Shown piece by piece: positions 1 to 9,365 of a stretch of DNA of 64,000 bases (positions are counted from its first letter, which is position 1; the number at the start of each line of letters is the position of its first letter). The notes beneath the pieces are model-generated. The model had not been told where the DNA came from. It worked only from the letters and a program-made list of their open reading frames with translations, and did no database searches. The DNA is taken from NCBI GenBank assembly GCA_018883545.1, contig JAHLEH010000006.1:62001-126000 (forward strand), written 5' to 3'. The position numbers and the translations under genes are program-made. The DNA comes from Marixanthotalea marina. Lineage in GTDB: Bacteria; Bacteroidota; Bacteroidia; Flavobacteriales; Flavobacteriaceae.

Positions 1-83
1 TGTTTAATTTATACAATATTTTATACTTTTTATTTTTTATTAGAAGTAAAAAAATATCTTTGCTGAAAAATTTACGAAAGACA

Positions 84-1319
84 ATGAACGAAAGTCAATT
101 ACTGAAAATAGCAGAAGAATTTGGAAGCCCAGTGTACGTTTATGATGCTGGAAAAATTGAATCGCAATATAAAAGATTGACCAGTGCTTTTAAATCTGTG
201 AAGCATTTAAAAATAAACTATGCTGTTAAGGCATTGTCTAACATATCCATTCTTAAATTATTCAATACCCTTGGCTCTGGAATCGATACGGTTTCTATGC
301 AGGAGGTACAATTAGGTTTGGCCGCAGGCTTTAAGCCCGAACAAATTATTTTTACTCCTAACGGCGTGTCTTTAAACGAGATAGAAGAAGCCGCAAAATT
401 GGGTGTACAAATTAATATAGATAACCTTTCCATATTAGAACAGTTTGGCACCAAACATCCAAAAGTACCGGTTTGTATTCGTATAAATCCACACGTGATG
501 GCTGGTGGTAACAGTAATATTTCGGTTGGGCATATAGATTCTAAATTTGGTATTTCCATTCACCAAATACCACATTTATTGCGTATTATAGAAAATACCA
601 AAATGACCATCAACGGTATCCACATGCATACGGGTAGTGATATTTTAGATATTGATGTATTTTTATATGCCAGTGAAATCTTGTTTGAAACTGCCAAACA
701 GTTTAAAAATTTAGAGTTCATTGATTTTGGTTCTGGGTTTAAAGTCCCTTACAAACCAGGTGATATAGAAACGAATATTGAAGAACTGGGACAAAAACTA
801 TCTGATAAATTCAATGCCTTCTGTAAAGAATATGGTAAAGAATTAACACTTGCTTTTGAGCCTGGTAAGTTTTTGGTGAGTGAAGCTGGCCACTTTTTAG
901 TGCATGTAAACTCGGTAAAACAAACCACTTCTACTGTATTTGCGCAGGTAGATTCTGGTTTTAACCATTTAATAAGACCCATGTTTTATGGCTCACACCA
1001 CGAAATAATTAATATTTCCAACCCTAAAGGACGTGAGCGTTTCTATACAGTAGTTGGCTACATTTGTGAAACCGACACCTTTGGAAATAATCGCCGCATT
1101 AACGAAATTAATGAAGGTGACATTTTATGCTTTAAAAATGCAGGAGCCTACTGTTTCTCTATGGCCAGCAACTACAATTCTAGATTCAAGCCGGCTGAAG
1201 TTTTATGGCACAATAATAAAGCCCATCTAATTAGAAAAAGAGAAACCTTTGATGATATTTTGAACAATCAAATTGCTATCGATTTTTCAAACAAAAAAGA
1301 AAAAGAATTAGTAAAGTAA
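84..1319 (+). CDS. lysA: Diaminopimelate decarboxylase
   Basis: Decarboxylates meso-diaminopimelate to L-lysine, the last step of lysine synthesis, in the cytosol with PLP. The 411-residue product has the alanine-racemase-like N-terminal barrel with the PLP lysine in NYAVKAL (about K49), the HMHTGSD segment, a glycine-rich FGSGF phosphate-binding loop and the C-terminal CETDTF motif whose Cys completes the neighbouring subunit's active site. The frame is open from a TTG at 60, but the ATG at 84 gives MNESQLL and the usual family length, so I use it. It is followed by a strong hairpin terminator and faces the PPK2 gene. Family assignment is firm; the promoter would lie in the first 80 bases, where I see no clear box. 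Confidence 0.93.
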   Translation: MNESQLLKIAEEFGSPVYVYDAGKIESQYKRLTSAFKSVKHLKINYAVKALSNISILKLFNTLGSGIDTVSMQEVQLGLAAGFKPEQIIFTPNGVSLNEIEEAAKLGVQINIDNLSILEQFGTKHPKVPVCIRINPHVMAGGNSNISVGHIDSKFGISIHQIPHLLRIIENTKMTINGIHMHTGSDILDIDVFLYASEILFETAKQFKNLEFIDFGSGFKVPYKPGDIETNIEELGQKLSDKFNAFCKEYGKELTLAFEPGKFLVSEAGHFLVHVNSVKQTTSTVFAQVDSGFNHLIRPMFYGSHHEIINISNPKGRERFYTVVGYICETDTFGNNRRINEINEGDILCFKNAGAYCFSMASNYNSRFKPAEVLWHNNKAHLIRKRETFDDILNNQIAIDFSNKKEKELVK

Positions 1320-1340
1320 TTTTTTAGAAATAAAATGTAA

Positions 1341-1368
1341 AGCCCAATTGATATTGGGCTTTTTTATT
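1341..1368. terminator. Bidirectional hairpin terminator between lysA and the PPK2 gene
   Basis: Perfect 8-bp stem AGCCCAAT / ATTGGGCT (1341-1348, 1353-1360) with a 4-base loop, followed by a T-rich run on the plus strand. It sits between two convergent genes and could serve both. Confidence 0.85.
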
Positions 1369-1379
1369 TTCATAATTAA

Positions 1380-2246
1380 CTACTGATTTTCTAACTGTTC
1401 TTTATAAAGCTTCAAATTCTCTTTTATTTCATCATCCAGTTCAGGTTCTTTAATATCAGAATATGCTTTTAGAGTATCGTACATAATTTTAGCCACAATA
1501 TAGCGCGCAGAATCTTTGTCATCTGCAGGAATGTTATACCAAGGTGCATGCGGCTTTGACGTTCTATTAATGGCATCTTCATAACAAGCTTGATATTCGT
1601 CCCAAAGTTCCCTTTCCTCTAAATCTCCAGGCGAAAACTTCCAATTTTTATTTTTCTTCTCCAAACGCCTTAATAATCTATCCCGCTGTTCATCTTTAGA
1701 AACATTTAAAAAGAATTTAAAAATGATAGTACCATTTTCAGCAATGTGCTTTTCAAAATTGTTGATTTGTTCAAAACGTCTGTCCCAAAATGCGTCATCT
1801 ATATCATCAACTGAATGAACAGACGGGATATTTTCGTTTAAAATATAATTGGGATGCACACGGGTAACCAAAACATTTTCGTAATGCGTTCTATTAAACA
1901 CGCTAAACTTACCACGCTCTGGCAATGCAACAGCATGTCGCCATAAATAATCATGCCTAAGCTCTAACGCTGTTGGTGTTTTAAAGCTATGCACCACAAC
2001 CCCTCTCGCATTAAAATCTTTAAAAACCTCCCGTATCAAACTATCTTTCCCAGCCGTATCCATGCCTTGCAAACAAACCAAAACAGCATATTTGCCATGT
2101 GCGTACATGGTATCCTGTATATCTCCAAGTTCTTTCCTAACATTCCTTAGCTCCTTTTTGGCTTTCTTTACATCGACCATTGTTTTTAAATCCTTTAACG
2201 AAATGCCTGGTGAAATTTGAAAATCGGTTGCTTTTATAGACCCCAT
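1380..2246 (-). CDS. PPK2-family polyphosphate kinase
   Basis: Transfers phosphate between polyphosphate and nucleotides. The 288-residue protein matches a single-domain PPK2: Walker A GMDTAGKDS at about residues 61-69, the lid region with FNRTHYENVLVTRVHP, and the DRLLRR segment. The N-terminal coiled helix (residues 25-50) is typical. Whether it phosphorylates AMP, ADP or both depends on the PPK2 class, which I cannot settle by eye; the length fits the short single-domain classes. It is a lone minus-strand gene converging on lysA, with no exopolyphosphatase or PPK1 next to it. Confidence 0.9.
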   Translation of the reverse strand: MGSIKATDFQISPGISLKDLKTMVDVKKAKKELRNVRKELGDIQDTMYAHGKYAVLVCLQGMDTAGKDSLIREVFKDFNARGVVVHSFKTPTALELRHDYLWRHAVALPERGKFSVFNRTHYENVLVTRVHPNYILNENIPSVHSVDDIDDAFWDRRFEQINNFEKHIAENGTIIFKFFLNVSKDEQRDRLLRRLEKKNKNWKFSPGDLEERELWDEYQACYEDAINRTSKPHAPWYNIPADDKDSARYIVAKIMYDTLKAYSDIKEPELDDEIKENLKLYKEQLENQ

Positions 2247-2369
2247 AATCCTTTTTTTTAATTAATAATCCTTAAATATACTAAAACCAAAAATTCGATG
2301 AACGGCAGACCTATTAATTATGCTTTTAATATATTTGGCCAACCTACTTATTAATTTAACCCAAATGTT

Positions 2370-3113
2370 ATGGTAAAACATTACACTTTTTTAGCATTTA
2401 CCCTGGTTATAAACATGCTTTCCGGACAATCGCCTTGCGATAATGCTAATTCCGATTTAATCTATGCGTATTCCAATATCAAATCGGCTTACGATTCCAA
2501 TAACGTTGATCATTTAAAATATTATTCTGATAGATCGAAGGGTTCTTTTGAACGTTCTAAAGAGCACCTAAAAAATTGTGGTTGCCAAACTGCTTACGAT
2601 TTAGCTTACGACGCCATAGAACTTTTAAAAAAAGTAGAACCTGCCGAAACTTTTGAAGATGGCCGGTTTTACGTAAAGCAAGTAAAGGAAATTGCCCAAG
2701 AAAGTATTACTGCTTTAGATAAATGTACTATTCAGGGCGACGATTTTATAGCGGATGCCAGTAATGAAAACCTCTCTAGTTTACAGATGGAGCAGGAAAA
2801 ACTGAAGCAACAACAACTGGAATTAAAACGCAAAGCCGAAGAAATCAATGCGAAATTAGCTGAACAGAATGAACTGGCCTTGAAACTGGAAAAAGAGGAA
2901 ATGATTAAATCTTTTGAAAGTGTTGTTTCAAAAAATGTGGAAAGCTATAACTCTACGCTAAAAGCCTGCAACTGTGATTTTAAGCCCATATCAAAGTCCG
3001 AAAACGACACAAACATTTATAGCAAGAGCCTAGAAGAAATTAAATTATACTACTTAAACAGTTTGAAAAAATTAACCTCCAATTATTTGTCGCAACTGAA
3101 TGCGTGTAATTGA
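2370..3113 (+). CDS. Secreted coiled-coil protein of unknown function
   Basis: I do not recognise a named family. The 247-residue product begins with a signal peptide ending near LSGQS (about residue 20). The mature part is helical, with a paired-Cys segment (NCGCQTAYD, about 70), a charged coiled coil rich in Glu, Lys and Gln (about 135-175) and a second Cys pair (KACNCDF, about 200) before a helical tail ending in Cys. The repeated Cys pairs suggest disulfides outside the cytoplasm. It is a lone gene with no operon partner. Function is not inferable from context. Confidence 0.75.
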   Translation: MVKHYTFLAFTLVINMLSGQSPCDNANSDLIYAYSNIKSAYDSNNVDHLKYYSDRSKGSFERSKEHLKNCGCQTAYDLAYDAIELLKKVEPAETFEDGRFYVKQVKEIAQESITALDKCTIQGDDFIADASNENLSSLQMEQEKLKQQQLELKRKAEEINAKLAEQNELALKLEKEEMIKSFESVVSKNVESYNSTLKACNCDFKPISKSENDTNIYSKSLEEIKLYYLNSLKKLTSNYLSQLNACN

Positions 3114-3190
3114 TGATAAAAATTTAATCGTTTGGCTGTTTAGCTGCATGAAAATCCGAAGGTGAACTATAAGCGGTGTTGTTGCGGTTT

Positions 3191-3625
3191 TTAAAAATAT
3201 TTTGCTGGTCCTTCATCCGTGATTAGTCCAAAACTTTTACCTTCTCCTTTAACGTAATAAACTTTTCCTCCGATGTTTTCTCTAACATAATTATACAATT
3301 TCTCATGGTCAATTTGTGTTTTTGATTCAATATGTATCCTTTTCCATTCACTTCTTCTTTCAGGGACTTTATAACCTGATATTTCAAAGAAATCTTTAGT
3401 CAAATCAATCATAAATTTTCTTAATTCTTTTTCTGTTTGTCCTCTAACACTAATTGTATAAATGTATTTTTTAATTTTTTTTATTCTGTCGGTAAAAAGG
3501 ATTGTAATTAAAGTTCCGACAGCTATTAATATTCCAATGGCAGGTTCATAACTTGGTTCAGAGATAAACCAAATAATAAATAAAATGAATGTAATAAAAG
3601 TAATTCCGTTAACTATTTTTTTCAT
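3191..3625 (-). CDS. Small membrane protein of unknown function
   Basis: 144 residues: two hydrophobic helices (about 5-20 and 28-46) followed by a basic, probably cytoplasmic domain of about 95 residues with mixed alpha/beta character and ending in GLITDEGPAKYF. I recognise no family. Base composition is even more AT-rich than in the neighbours. The flanks look unlike ordinary operon spacers: a GTTGTATGCAAGTT-like sequence lies before the start and ACAACACCGCTTATAG after the stop (gene orientation), similar to flanks seen around lone hypothetical genes in Bacteroidota. That comparison is from memory and uncertain. Confidence 0.6.
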   Translation of the reverse strand: MKKIVNGITFITFILFIIWFISEPSYEPAIGILIAVGTLITILFTDRIKKIKKYIYTISVRGQTEKELRKFMIDLTKDFFEISGYKVPERRSEWKRIHIESKTQIDHEKLYNYVRENIGGKVYYVKGEGKSFGLITDEGPAKYF

Positions 3626-3674
3626 TCAAATGAGGTCGATTTAACTTGCATACAACTCCTTTTAAGGAAATTTT

Positions 3675-4838
3675 TTATTTACTAGCAAATAGTTTTACAT
3701 CAGATTCACTTACTTCGCTGCCTCCCAAAATAATCAGCCTTTCAACCACGTTGCGCAATTCCCTTATATTACCTGTCCAATCGTAATTTTGTAACAGTTT
3801 TATGGCATCATCCGAAAATGATTTTTTTGCATTACCATGCTCACTGGCTATTTTTTCCGTAAAATAATCAACCAGCAACGGTATGTCTTCCCTTCTATCA
3901 TTTAAAGGCGGCACCTGTATTAAAATAACCGCCAATCGATGGTAGAGATCTTCCCTGAACTTACCTTCCTCAATTTCTTTTTTTAAATTTTTATTAGTAG
4001 CAGCAACCACGCGAACATCTACTTTTATATCTTTATCACTGCCCACGCGCTGAATTCTGTTTTCCTGTAACGCCCGTAGCACCTTGGCTTGGGCCGATAG
4101 GCTCATATCCCCTATTTCATCCAAAAAAATAGTACCGCCGTTGGCAGCTTCAAATTTCCCTGCCCTGTCCTTTACAGCACTGGTAAAGGCACCTTTGACA
4201 TGGCCAAACAATTCACTTTCTATCAATTCACTAGGTATGGCGGCACAATTTACTTCTATCATCGGCCCTTTGGATCGCTCGCTTTTTTGATGCAACCAAT
4301 GTGCCACAAGTTCTTTTCCAGTTCCGTTTGGACCCGTTACCAACACACGTGCATCGGTTTGAGCCACTTTTTCAATCATATCCTTAATGTGGGTAATCGC
4401 CTTACTCTCGCCCACCATCTCAAAGTTCTTGCTGACTTTCTTTTTCAAAAGTTTGTTCTCAACAACCAACTCTTTTCGGTCTAATGCATTTCTGACCGTA
4501 TTTAGCAACCTGTTTAAATCTGGTGGCTTCGATATATAGTCAAAAGCCCCTAAACGCATGGTATTTACTGCCGTATCTAAATCGCCATGACCGGAAATCA
4601 TTACAATAGGTATTTCTGGTTTCAATTTTTTTACAGCTTCCAACACCTCAACACCATCCATTTTTGGCATTTTTATGTCGCAAAGTACCAAATCGTAATC
4701 GTCGTTTTTAATTTTATCAACACCCTCCAATCCATCTTCAGCTTCTTCTACTTGATATGTTTCACTTTCTTCAGAAAGTATTTTCAACAACACGCGTCTT
4801 ATTGCTGCTTCATCTTCTATTATTAAAATTTTTGGCAT
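3675..4838 (-). CDS. Sigma-54-dependent response regulator lacking a DNA-binding domain
   Basis: Two-component output protein. It has a receiver domain (1-120) with phospho-acceptor D54 in LVLCDIKMP, then a sigma-54 AAA+ domain with Walker A GPNGTGKE (about 168-175), the sigma-54 contact loop GAFTSA, Walker B GGTIFLDEIGD, and sensor-II region GNIRELRNVVERL. The family loop is usually GAFTGA. The 387-residue protein ends shortly after the AAA+ domain (SESDVKLFASK), so the Fis-type helix-turn-helix normally present is missing. Last gene of a minus-strand run, 4 bp after the MscS gene. No histidine kinase is adjacent. It may act in solution or depend on another protein for targeting; this is inference. 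Confidence 0.9.
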   Translation of the reverse strand: MPKILIIEDEAAIRRVLLKILSEESETYQVEEAEDGLEGVDKIKNDDYDLVLCDIKMPKMDGVEVLEAVKKLKPEIPIVMISGHGDLDTAVNTMRLGAFDYISKPPDLNRLLNTVRNALDRKELVVENKLLKKKVSKNFEMVGESKAITHIKDMIEKVAQTDARVLVTGPNGTGKELVAHWLHQKSERSKGPMIEVNCAAIPSELIESELFGHVKGAFTSAVKDRAGKFEAANGGTIFLDEIGDMSLSAQAKVLRALQENRIQRVGSDKDIKVDVRVVAATNKNLKKEIEEGKFREDLYHRLAVILIQVPPLNDRREDIPLLVDYFTEKIASEHGNAKKSFSDDAIKLLQNYDWTGNIRELRNVVERLIILGGSEVSESDVKLFASK

Positions 4839-4842
4839 CTTC

Positions 4843-5718
4843 CTATTTTTTTATAATATGAATATCTCTTTGTGGGAATGGTATGGAAATATTGTTTTCC
4901 CTAAATAAGCGATCTATTTCAAACCGGATATCACTTTTGGGCATATTGGCAACAAAACTATCATTAAGCGTGAATATCACTCTGAAATCCAATGAGCTAT
5001 CACCAAAATTGATAAACTGAACTATTACCTCTGGTTCAGGCAATACATCTGGATGACTACTGGCGGCTTGAATCAATAACTTCTTAACCAATTGCACATC
5101 ACTTCCATAAGCAACGCCTACTTCTACATTTTCCCTTGTAATACTATCATTTTGAGTCCAATTGTAAAGACTATTTTCTAAATATAAATGATTTGGTATA
5201 ACCAGTACTTTATTATCTATGGTAACGGCCCTTGTAGTTCGCAGTTTAATCTCCTCAACCCTTCCAACTTTTCCATCAATTTCTATAATATCACCTACAT
5301 GTACTGTTTGGTCTATTAAAATAAAAACTCCTGAAATAATATCCTGAAATAAGGTTTGGAGGGCCAAACCAACACCTATCAATAACGCTGCAGAAGCTGC
5401 AAAAACAGCGGTTACATTAACCCCAACGCCATGAAGCGTTATTAACAGAATAATCAAGTAAATCAACCAACGAAAATACCCATAAACCACTTTAAATTTA
5501 CCCTTATCGTCTTCACTTAATTTTCGTGTAATAATTTTAAATAGTACCCTTAAAATGATAGTGGTAACAAAAACAACTGTTATAATAATTATTACATCTC
5601 TTACTGAGATACTTATATCTTTGGTGAAATCGTAATGTTGATTAAGAAAACTTTTAACATCTTGCCAAAACGAGCTCTCTTTAATAGAATCTTGTATGTT
5701 TTGTAACTCTTGACTCAT
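4843..5718 (-). CDS. MscS-type small-conductance mechanosensitive channel
   Basis: 291-residue inner-membrane channel that would release solutes on hypo-osmotic shock. Hydrophobic helices lie at about 35-65 and 80-105. The pore helix follows with AASAALLIGVGLALQTLFQDIISG (about 112-135), the Gly/Ala-rich TM3 signature, then the beta-domain beginning VGDIIEIDGKVGRVEEIKLRTT and an alpha/beta C-terminal domain. Length is close to E. coli MscS (286). It sits 1 bp after the ABC permease stop and 4 bp before the sigma-54 regulator, so it is probably co-transcribed with both. Assignment is secure at family level. Confidence 0.93.
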   Translation of the reverse strand: MSQELQNIQDSIKESSFWQDVKSFLNQHYDFTKDISISVRDVIIIITVVFVTTIILRVLFKIITRKLSEDDKGKFKVVYGYFRWLIYLIILLITLHGVGVNVTAVFAASAALLIGVGLALQTLFQDIISGVFILIDQTVHVGDIIEIDGKVGRVEEIKLRTTRAVTIDNKVLVIPNHLYLENSLYNWTQNDSITRENVEVGVAYGSDVQLVKKLLIQAASSHPDVLPEPEVIVQFINFGDSSLDFRVIFTLNDSFVANMPKSDIRFEIDRLFRENNISIPFPQRDIHIIKK

Positions 5719-5719
5719 T

Positions 5720-7033
5720 TTAATATTTAATCCATTTAATTAATTCTTTGTAACTAGGTTTTTTGCCATACATTAAAATCCCTACCCTATAAATCTTGGC
5801 TGCAAACCACACAATCAACACAAAAGTACCAATTAAAATTAGCAAAGACACTAATTGCTGCCAAATGGGTACACCAAAGGGTATACGCATTAACATAACC
5901 ACAGGCGATGTAAACGGAATAAACGAAAACACCGTTGAAATGGTACCATGTGGGTCTTCTATCACTGTAAAAAAGCCAATGTAAACAGCCAATATTAACG
6001 GCATTATAATGGGAAGCATGAATTGCTGTGTATCTGTTTCGTTATCTACAGCAGCACCTATGGCTGCATACAGCGAACTATACAACAAATAACCACTGAC
6101 AAAAAAGAAAATAAAGGCAAATATTAAATTTGTTATAGGTAAGTTATAAAAAGCTGTCAATACATCTTGTACCATCATATTAACCTCGGTATTTTCCATA
6201 GCTTGTTGCATCACTTGCTGCTGGGGTGATTGTACTTGAGCAAAATCAATACCAAAAACAGAAGATACGACAACCATAAGAATACCGCCTAAAACAATCC
6301 ATATTAAAAATTGGGTGATACCGGCCAAGGACGTACCAATAATTTTACCCAGCATCAGTTGTACCGGTTTTACAGATGAAATGATGACTTCTATAATACG
6401 ACTTGTTTTTTCCTCTATAACGCTTCTCATAATCATATTGCCATAAATTATGATGAACATAAACAACAAATAACCTGCAGCACCACCAAAAATAAGCTTA
6501 ACTACACTATCTACTTTAGAGGTTTTTTTGCCTTCAAAACTTTCTTGGGCAATATTTACAACTGCTCTCGAGGTTTTTATTTTTTCTATATCCACCCCTT
6601 CCTTTTGCAGCCTTATATCCGTAAGTCTTTCTTCAAGTATATTTTCTAAATCTGAAATTAACGACAGCGATGGCGATTCTTCAGAATAAAACTCTAAATG
6701 TGCTGGTTCTGTTTGTATACTGTCTAATTTGCCTATGTGCAACAAACCATAATTAGACGTTTCTTTTACCAACGCTTTTGCAGTGTTCAAGGTTATATCC
6801 TGCAAAATATCGTATTTAGTGTTTTCGGTATCTTCAAAGGTATCTTCAACCAAACCAGATTCATCCAATACCGAAATGGTACGTTGCTTGTCGTTATTTA
6901 ACTGCGATAAATAGGCCACTACAGAAATAAGTACAATCATTATAATAGGACTTAAAATCGTCATGATTATAAATGACTTGTTTCTAACCTTTGTTAAATA
7001 CTCACGTTTTATTATAAGTGGTAAATGGTTCAT
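5720..7033 (-). CDS. ABC-2 type exporter permease (NatB-like)
   Basis: 437-residue membrane partner of the upstream ATPase. One N-terminal helix (about 20-45) is followed by a large extracytoplasmic domain (about 45-180), then about five helices from 185 to 425, the ABC2_membrane_3 arrangement of NatB-like permeases. The segment IEEKTSRIIEVIISSVKP is the conserved cytoplasmic coupling motif of this family. It begins 3 bp after the ATPase stop codon and ends 1 bp before the MscS gene. Substrate is unknown; the NatAB name implies sodium export in Bacillus but this should not be assumed here. Confidence 0.9.
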   Translation of the reverse strand: MNHLPLIIKREYLTKVRNKSFIIMTILSPIIMIVLISVVAYLSQLNNDKQRTISVLDESGLVEDTFEDTENTKYDILQDITLNTAKALVKETSNYGLLHIGKLDSIQTEPAHLEFYSEESPSLSLISDLENILEERLTDIRLQKEGVDIEKIKTSRAVVNIAQESFEGKKTSKVDSVVKLIFGGAAGYLLFMFIIIYGNMIMRSVIEEKTSRIIEVIISSVKPVQLMLGKIIGTSLAGITQFLIWIVLGGILMVVVSSVFGIDFAQVQSPQQQVMQQAMENTEVNMMVQDVLTAFYNLPITNLIFAFIFFFVSGYLLYSSLYAAIGAAVDNETDTQQFMLPIIMPLILAVYIGFFTVIEDPHGTISTVFSFIPFTSPVVMLMRIPFGVPIWQQLVSLLILIGTFVLIVWFAAKIYRVGILMYGKKPSYKELIKWIKY

Positions 7034-7036
7034 AAA

Positions 7037-7963
7037 TTAGTTATTCTTTACCGTTTGAATAAAAATATCGTTCACACTGGGTATTAGTTCTACAAAATGT
7101 GATATTTCTCCTTTTGTTGTTAAAAAACTTAGCAAATCATTAGGGTTGTCTCCTTCTGGTAACTTTATGTTCAACTTTAATTCATTATCCAAAGTTTTAA
7201 AATTGGCAGGTGTTACTTGAAACTTTTCTGATAACTCCTTTTGTAATTCACTTTTAGTATTAGTTTTAATGCCCACTTCATATGTGTTGGTTTTATATTG
7301 ACGCTTAACCTCTAACAAGTTACCATCCAATATTTTATTCGATTTATTTATCAAAAATATATCGTCACACAACTCTTCAACAGACTCCATTCTGTGTGTT
7401 GAAAAAATAACCGTGGCACCATCATTTCGCAATTGTAAAATCTGGTCTTTTATCAAATTGGCATTTATGGGATCGAAACCTGAAAAGGGCTCATCAAAAA
7501 TCAACAATTTTGGTTGGTGCAACACAGTGACAACAAATTGGATTTTTTGCGCCATTCCTTTAGACAATTCCTGAATTTTTTTGTTCCACCAATCGCCAAT
7601 CTCTAAACGTTCAAACCAATATTTCAATCGTTCTTTTGCCTCTGACTTACTCAATCCTTTTAGCTGCGCCAAATACAAAGCCTGTTCTCCTACTTTCATG
7701 GTTTTATAAAGTCCTCGCTCTTCGGGCAAATAACCTATATCCTTTATATGATTCGAATTAAGTGCGGCTCCATCTAAAAAAATAGTGCCCGAATCTGGCA
7801 TGGTTATTTGGTTTATAATTCTAATAAGTGATGTTTTTCCAGCACCATTAGGACCTAACAATCCGTAAATACTTCCTTTAGGAACTGCTAAAGACACATT
7901 ATTTAGTGCCGTAAAGTCACCGTACTTTTTAGAAATACCGTTGACTTCGAGTAAGTTGCTCAT
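7037..7963 (-). CDS. ABC transporter ATP-binding protein (NatA-like)
   Basis: 308-residue nucleotide-binding subunit with Walker A GPNGAGKTS (37-45), Q-loop near IINQITMP, signature ELSKGMAQK in place of LSGGQ (normal for this subfamily), Walker B LLIFDEPFSGFDP and H-loop STHRME. A C-terminal DUF4162-like extension of about 80 residues is present. It is the first gene of a minus-strand unit: ATPase, permease, MscS channel, sigma-54 regulator, with intergenic gaps of 1-4 bp. Powers the exporter encoded next door; substrate unknown. Confidence 0.93.
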   Translation of the reverse strand: MSNLLEVNGISKKYGDFTALNNVSLAVPKGSIYGLLGPNGAGKTSLIRIINQITMPDSGTIFLDGAALNSNHIKDIGYLPEERGLYKTMKVGEQALYLAQLKGLSKSEAKERLKYWFERLEIGDWWNKKIQELSKGMAQKIQFVVTVLHQPKLLIFDEPFSGFDPINANLIKDQILQLRNDGATVIFSTHRMESVEELCDDIFLINKSNKILDGNLLEVKRQYKTNTYEVGIKTNTKSELQKELSEKFQVTPANFKTLDNELKLNIKLPEGDNPNDLLSFLTTKGEISHFVELIPSVNDIFIQTVKNN

Positions 7964-8065
7964 TCTAGTTTTTAATTGACTTTGATGTGTAAATATATTA
8001 AATGTTAAGGGAGTAGATAACCCGATATACGATAATTTAATTTAGCTAATGGCATAAAAGCAAAA

Positions 8066-8144
8066 CCCACCCTCAATTAAATTAAGGATGGGAAAAAAAT
8101 TGCTATGAAAAAGAAAAATTATCACTAAAATTAGTTAGTGATAA
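8066..8144. other. Two hairpins in the gene-free spacer upstream of the ABC unit
   Basis: The 282-bp spacer 7964-8245 has no credible gene. It holds a G-U-tolerant hairpin at 8066-8092 (CCCACCC and GGATGGG arms), followed on the minus strand by a T-rich stretch, and a perfect 10-bp stem TTATCACTAA / TTAGTGATAA at 8119-8128 and 8135-8144. They lie downstream of the dnaJ terminator and before the ABC ATPase start, so they could be leader structures, tandem terminators or a small RNA. Confidence 0.4.
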
Positions 8145-8196
8145 ATCAAATATAGTTTTTTTTTAATAATCAACAAAGAATATAATAAGTATTGCA

Positions 8197-8223
8197 TAAA
8201 AAAAATCCGCATAAATGCGGATT
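8197..8223 (-). terminator. dnaJ terminator
   Basis: Stem AATCCGCA / TGCGGATT (8204-8211, 8216-8223) with a TAAA loop. Reading the minus strand it is followed by a run of eight T, so it ends the grpE-dnaJ transcript 22 bases past the dnaJ stop. Confidence 0.85.
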
Positions 8224-8245
8224 CCTTATTTTATTGTGATTTCTT

Positions 8246-9355
8246 TTAAGAAAACATATCTTTTACTTTTTCAAAAAATGATTTGTCCGAGCTTTCCGGT
8301 CTGGGTGTAAAATTGTCATCATTCATCATATTTTCAAAAAACTCCCTCTGTTGTTTATTCAACTCTTTAGGAGTCCAAACATTTACATGCACCAGTAAAT
8401 CACCGCGTCCATAACCATTAATATTAGGAACACCTTTACTTCGCAAACGCAAGATTTTACCCGATTGTACGCCAGCTTCTACTTTAATTCGTACTTTACC
8501 CGTAACAGTATCAATTTCCTTTGAAGTCCCTAAAACGGCTTCAGGATAACTAATGTACATATCGTAATGTAAATTATCGCCTTCACGCTGAAGCTTTTGG
8601 TGCGGCTCCTCCTCTATTAATACAATAAGATCGCCCGCTATACCATTTCCTGGAGCATCATTACCTTTGCCAGATACTTTTAGCTGCATATCGTCTACAA
8701 CACCTGCAGGAATTTTTATTGAAACGGTTTCTTCTACTACTTTTAAACCTTGAGCATCGGCATCGGCTGGCTTTTTATCTATAGTTTGCCCTGCACCACC
8801 ACACACATTACAGGGGGCGGAGGTTTGCATTCTACCTAAAATAGTATTTGCTATCCTGGTAACTTGACCCGTACCATGACAAGTAGCGCATGTTTTATAG
8901 GTTGTTCCAGGTGCTTGGACTTTTCTCTTAACTTTTATTTTCTTTTCAACACCGTTGGCTATTTCCTCTAAGGTTAATTTAACCCTAATTCTTAGGTTGC
9001 TGCCTTTTGCCCGACGTTGGCCACCACCGCCAAAACCAGAAAAACCACCGCCAAAAGCGCCACCAAAAATGTCTCCAAACTGACTGAATATGTCATCCAT
9101 ATTCATACCGCCACCGCCAAAACCGCCGCCTTCAAAGGCTTGATGTCCAAATTGATCGTAACGGGCTTTCTTATCTGGGTTACTTAAAACCTCATAAGCC
9201 TCGGCCGCTTCTTTAAACTTAGCTTCCGCTTCTTTATTATCTGGGTTTTTATCTGGATGGTATTCAATAGCTTTTTTACGATAGGCCTTTTTTATTTCGG
9301 CATCACTTGCTCCTTTGCTAACTCCCAATATCTCGTAATAGTCTCTCTTTGCCAT
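8246..9355 (-). CDS. dnaJ: Chaperone DnaJ with only one of the two zinc centres
   Basis: Co-chaperone that stimulates DnaK ATPase and delivers unfolded proteins. The 369-residue protein has a J domain (1-70) with HPD at 33-35, a Gly/Phe-rich linker (about 75-112), the central Cys-rich region and the C-terminal substrate domains. The Cys-rich region holds just two CxxCxGxG units (C156-C159 and C182-C185) instead of four. By spacing these match repeats 2 and 3 of E. coli DnaJ, which form zinc centre II; repeats 1 and 4 (centre I) are gone. It follows grpE by 10 bp on the same strand and ends at a strong terminator. dnaK is not in the window. Confidence 0.95.
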   Translation of the reverse strand: MAKRDYYEILGVSKGASDAEIKKAYRKKAIEYHPDKNPDNKEAEAKFKEAAEAYEVLSNPDKKARYDQFGHQAFEGGGFGGGGMNMDDIFSQFGDIFGGAFGGGFSGFGGGGQRRAKGSNLRIRVKLTLEEIANGVEKKIKVKRKVQAPGTTYKTCATCHGTGQVTRIANTILGRMQTSAPCNVCGGAGQTIDKKPADADAQGLKVVEETVSIKIPAGVVDDMQLKVSGKGNDAPGNGIAGDLIVLIEEEPHQKLQREGDNLHYDMYISYPEAVLGTSKEIDTVTGKVRIKVEAGVQSGKILRLRSKGVPNINGYGRGDLLVHVNVWTPKELNKQQREFFENMMNDDNFTPRPESSDKSFFEKVKDMFS

Positions 9356-9365
9356 ATATCTTGGT

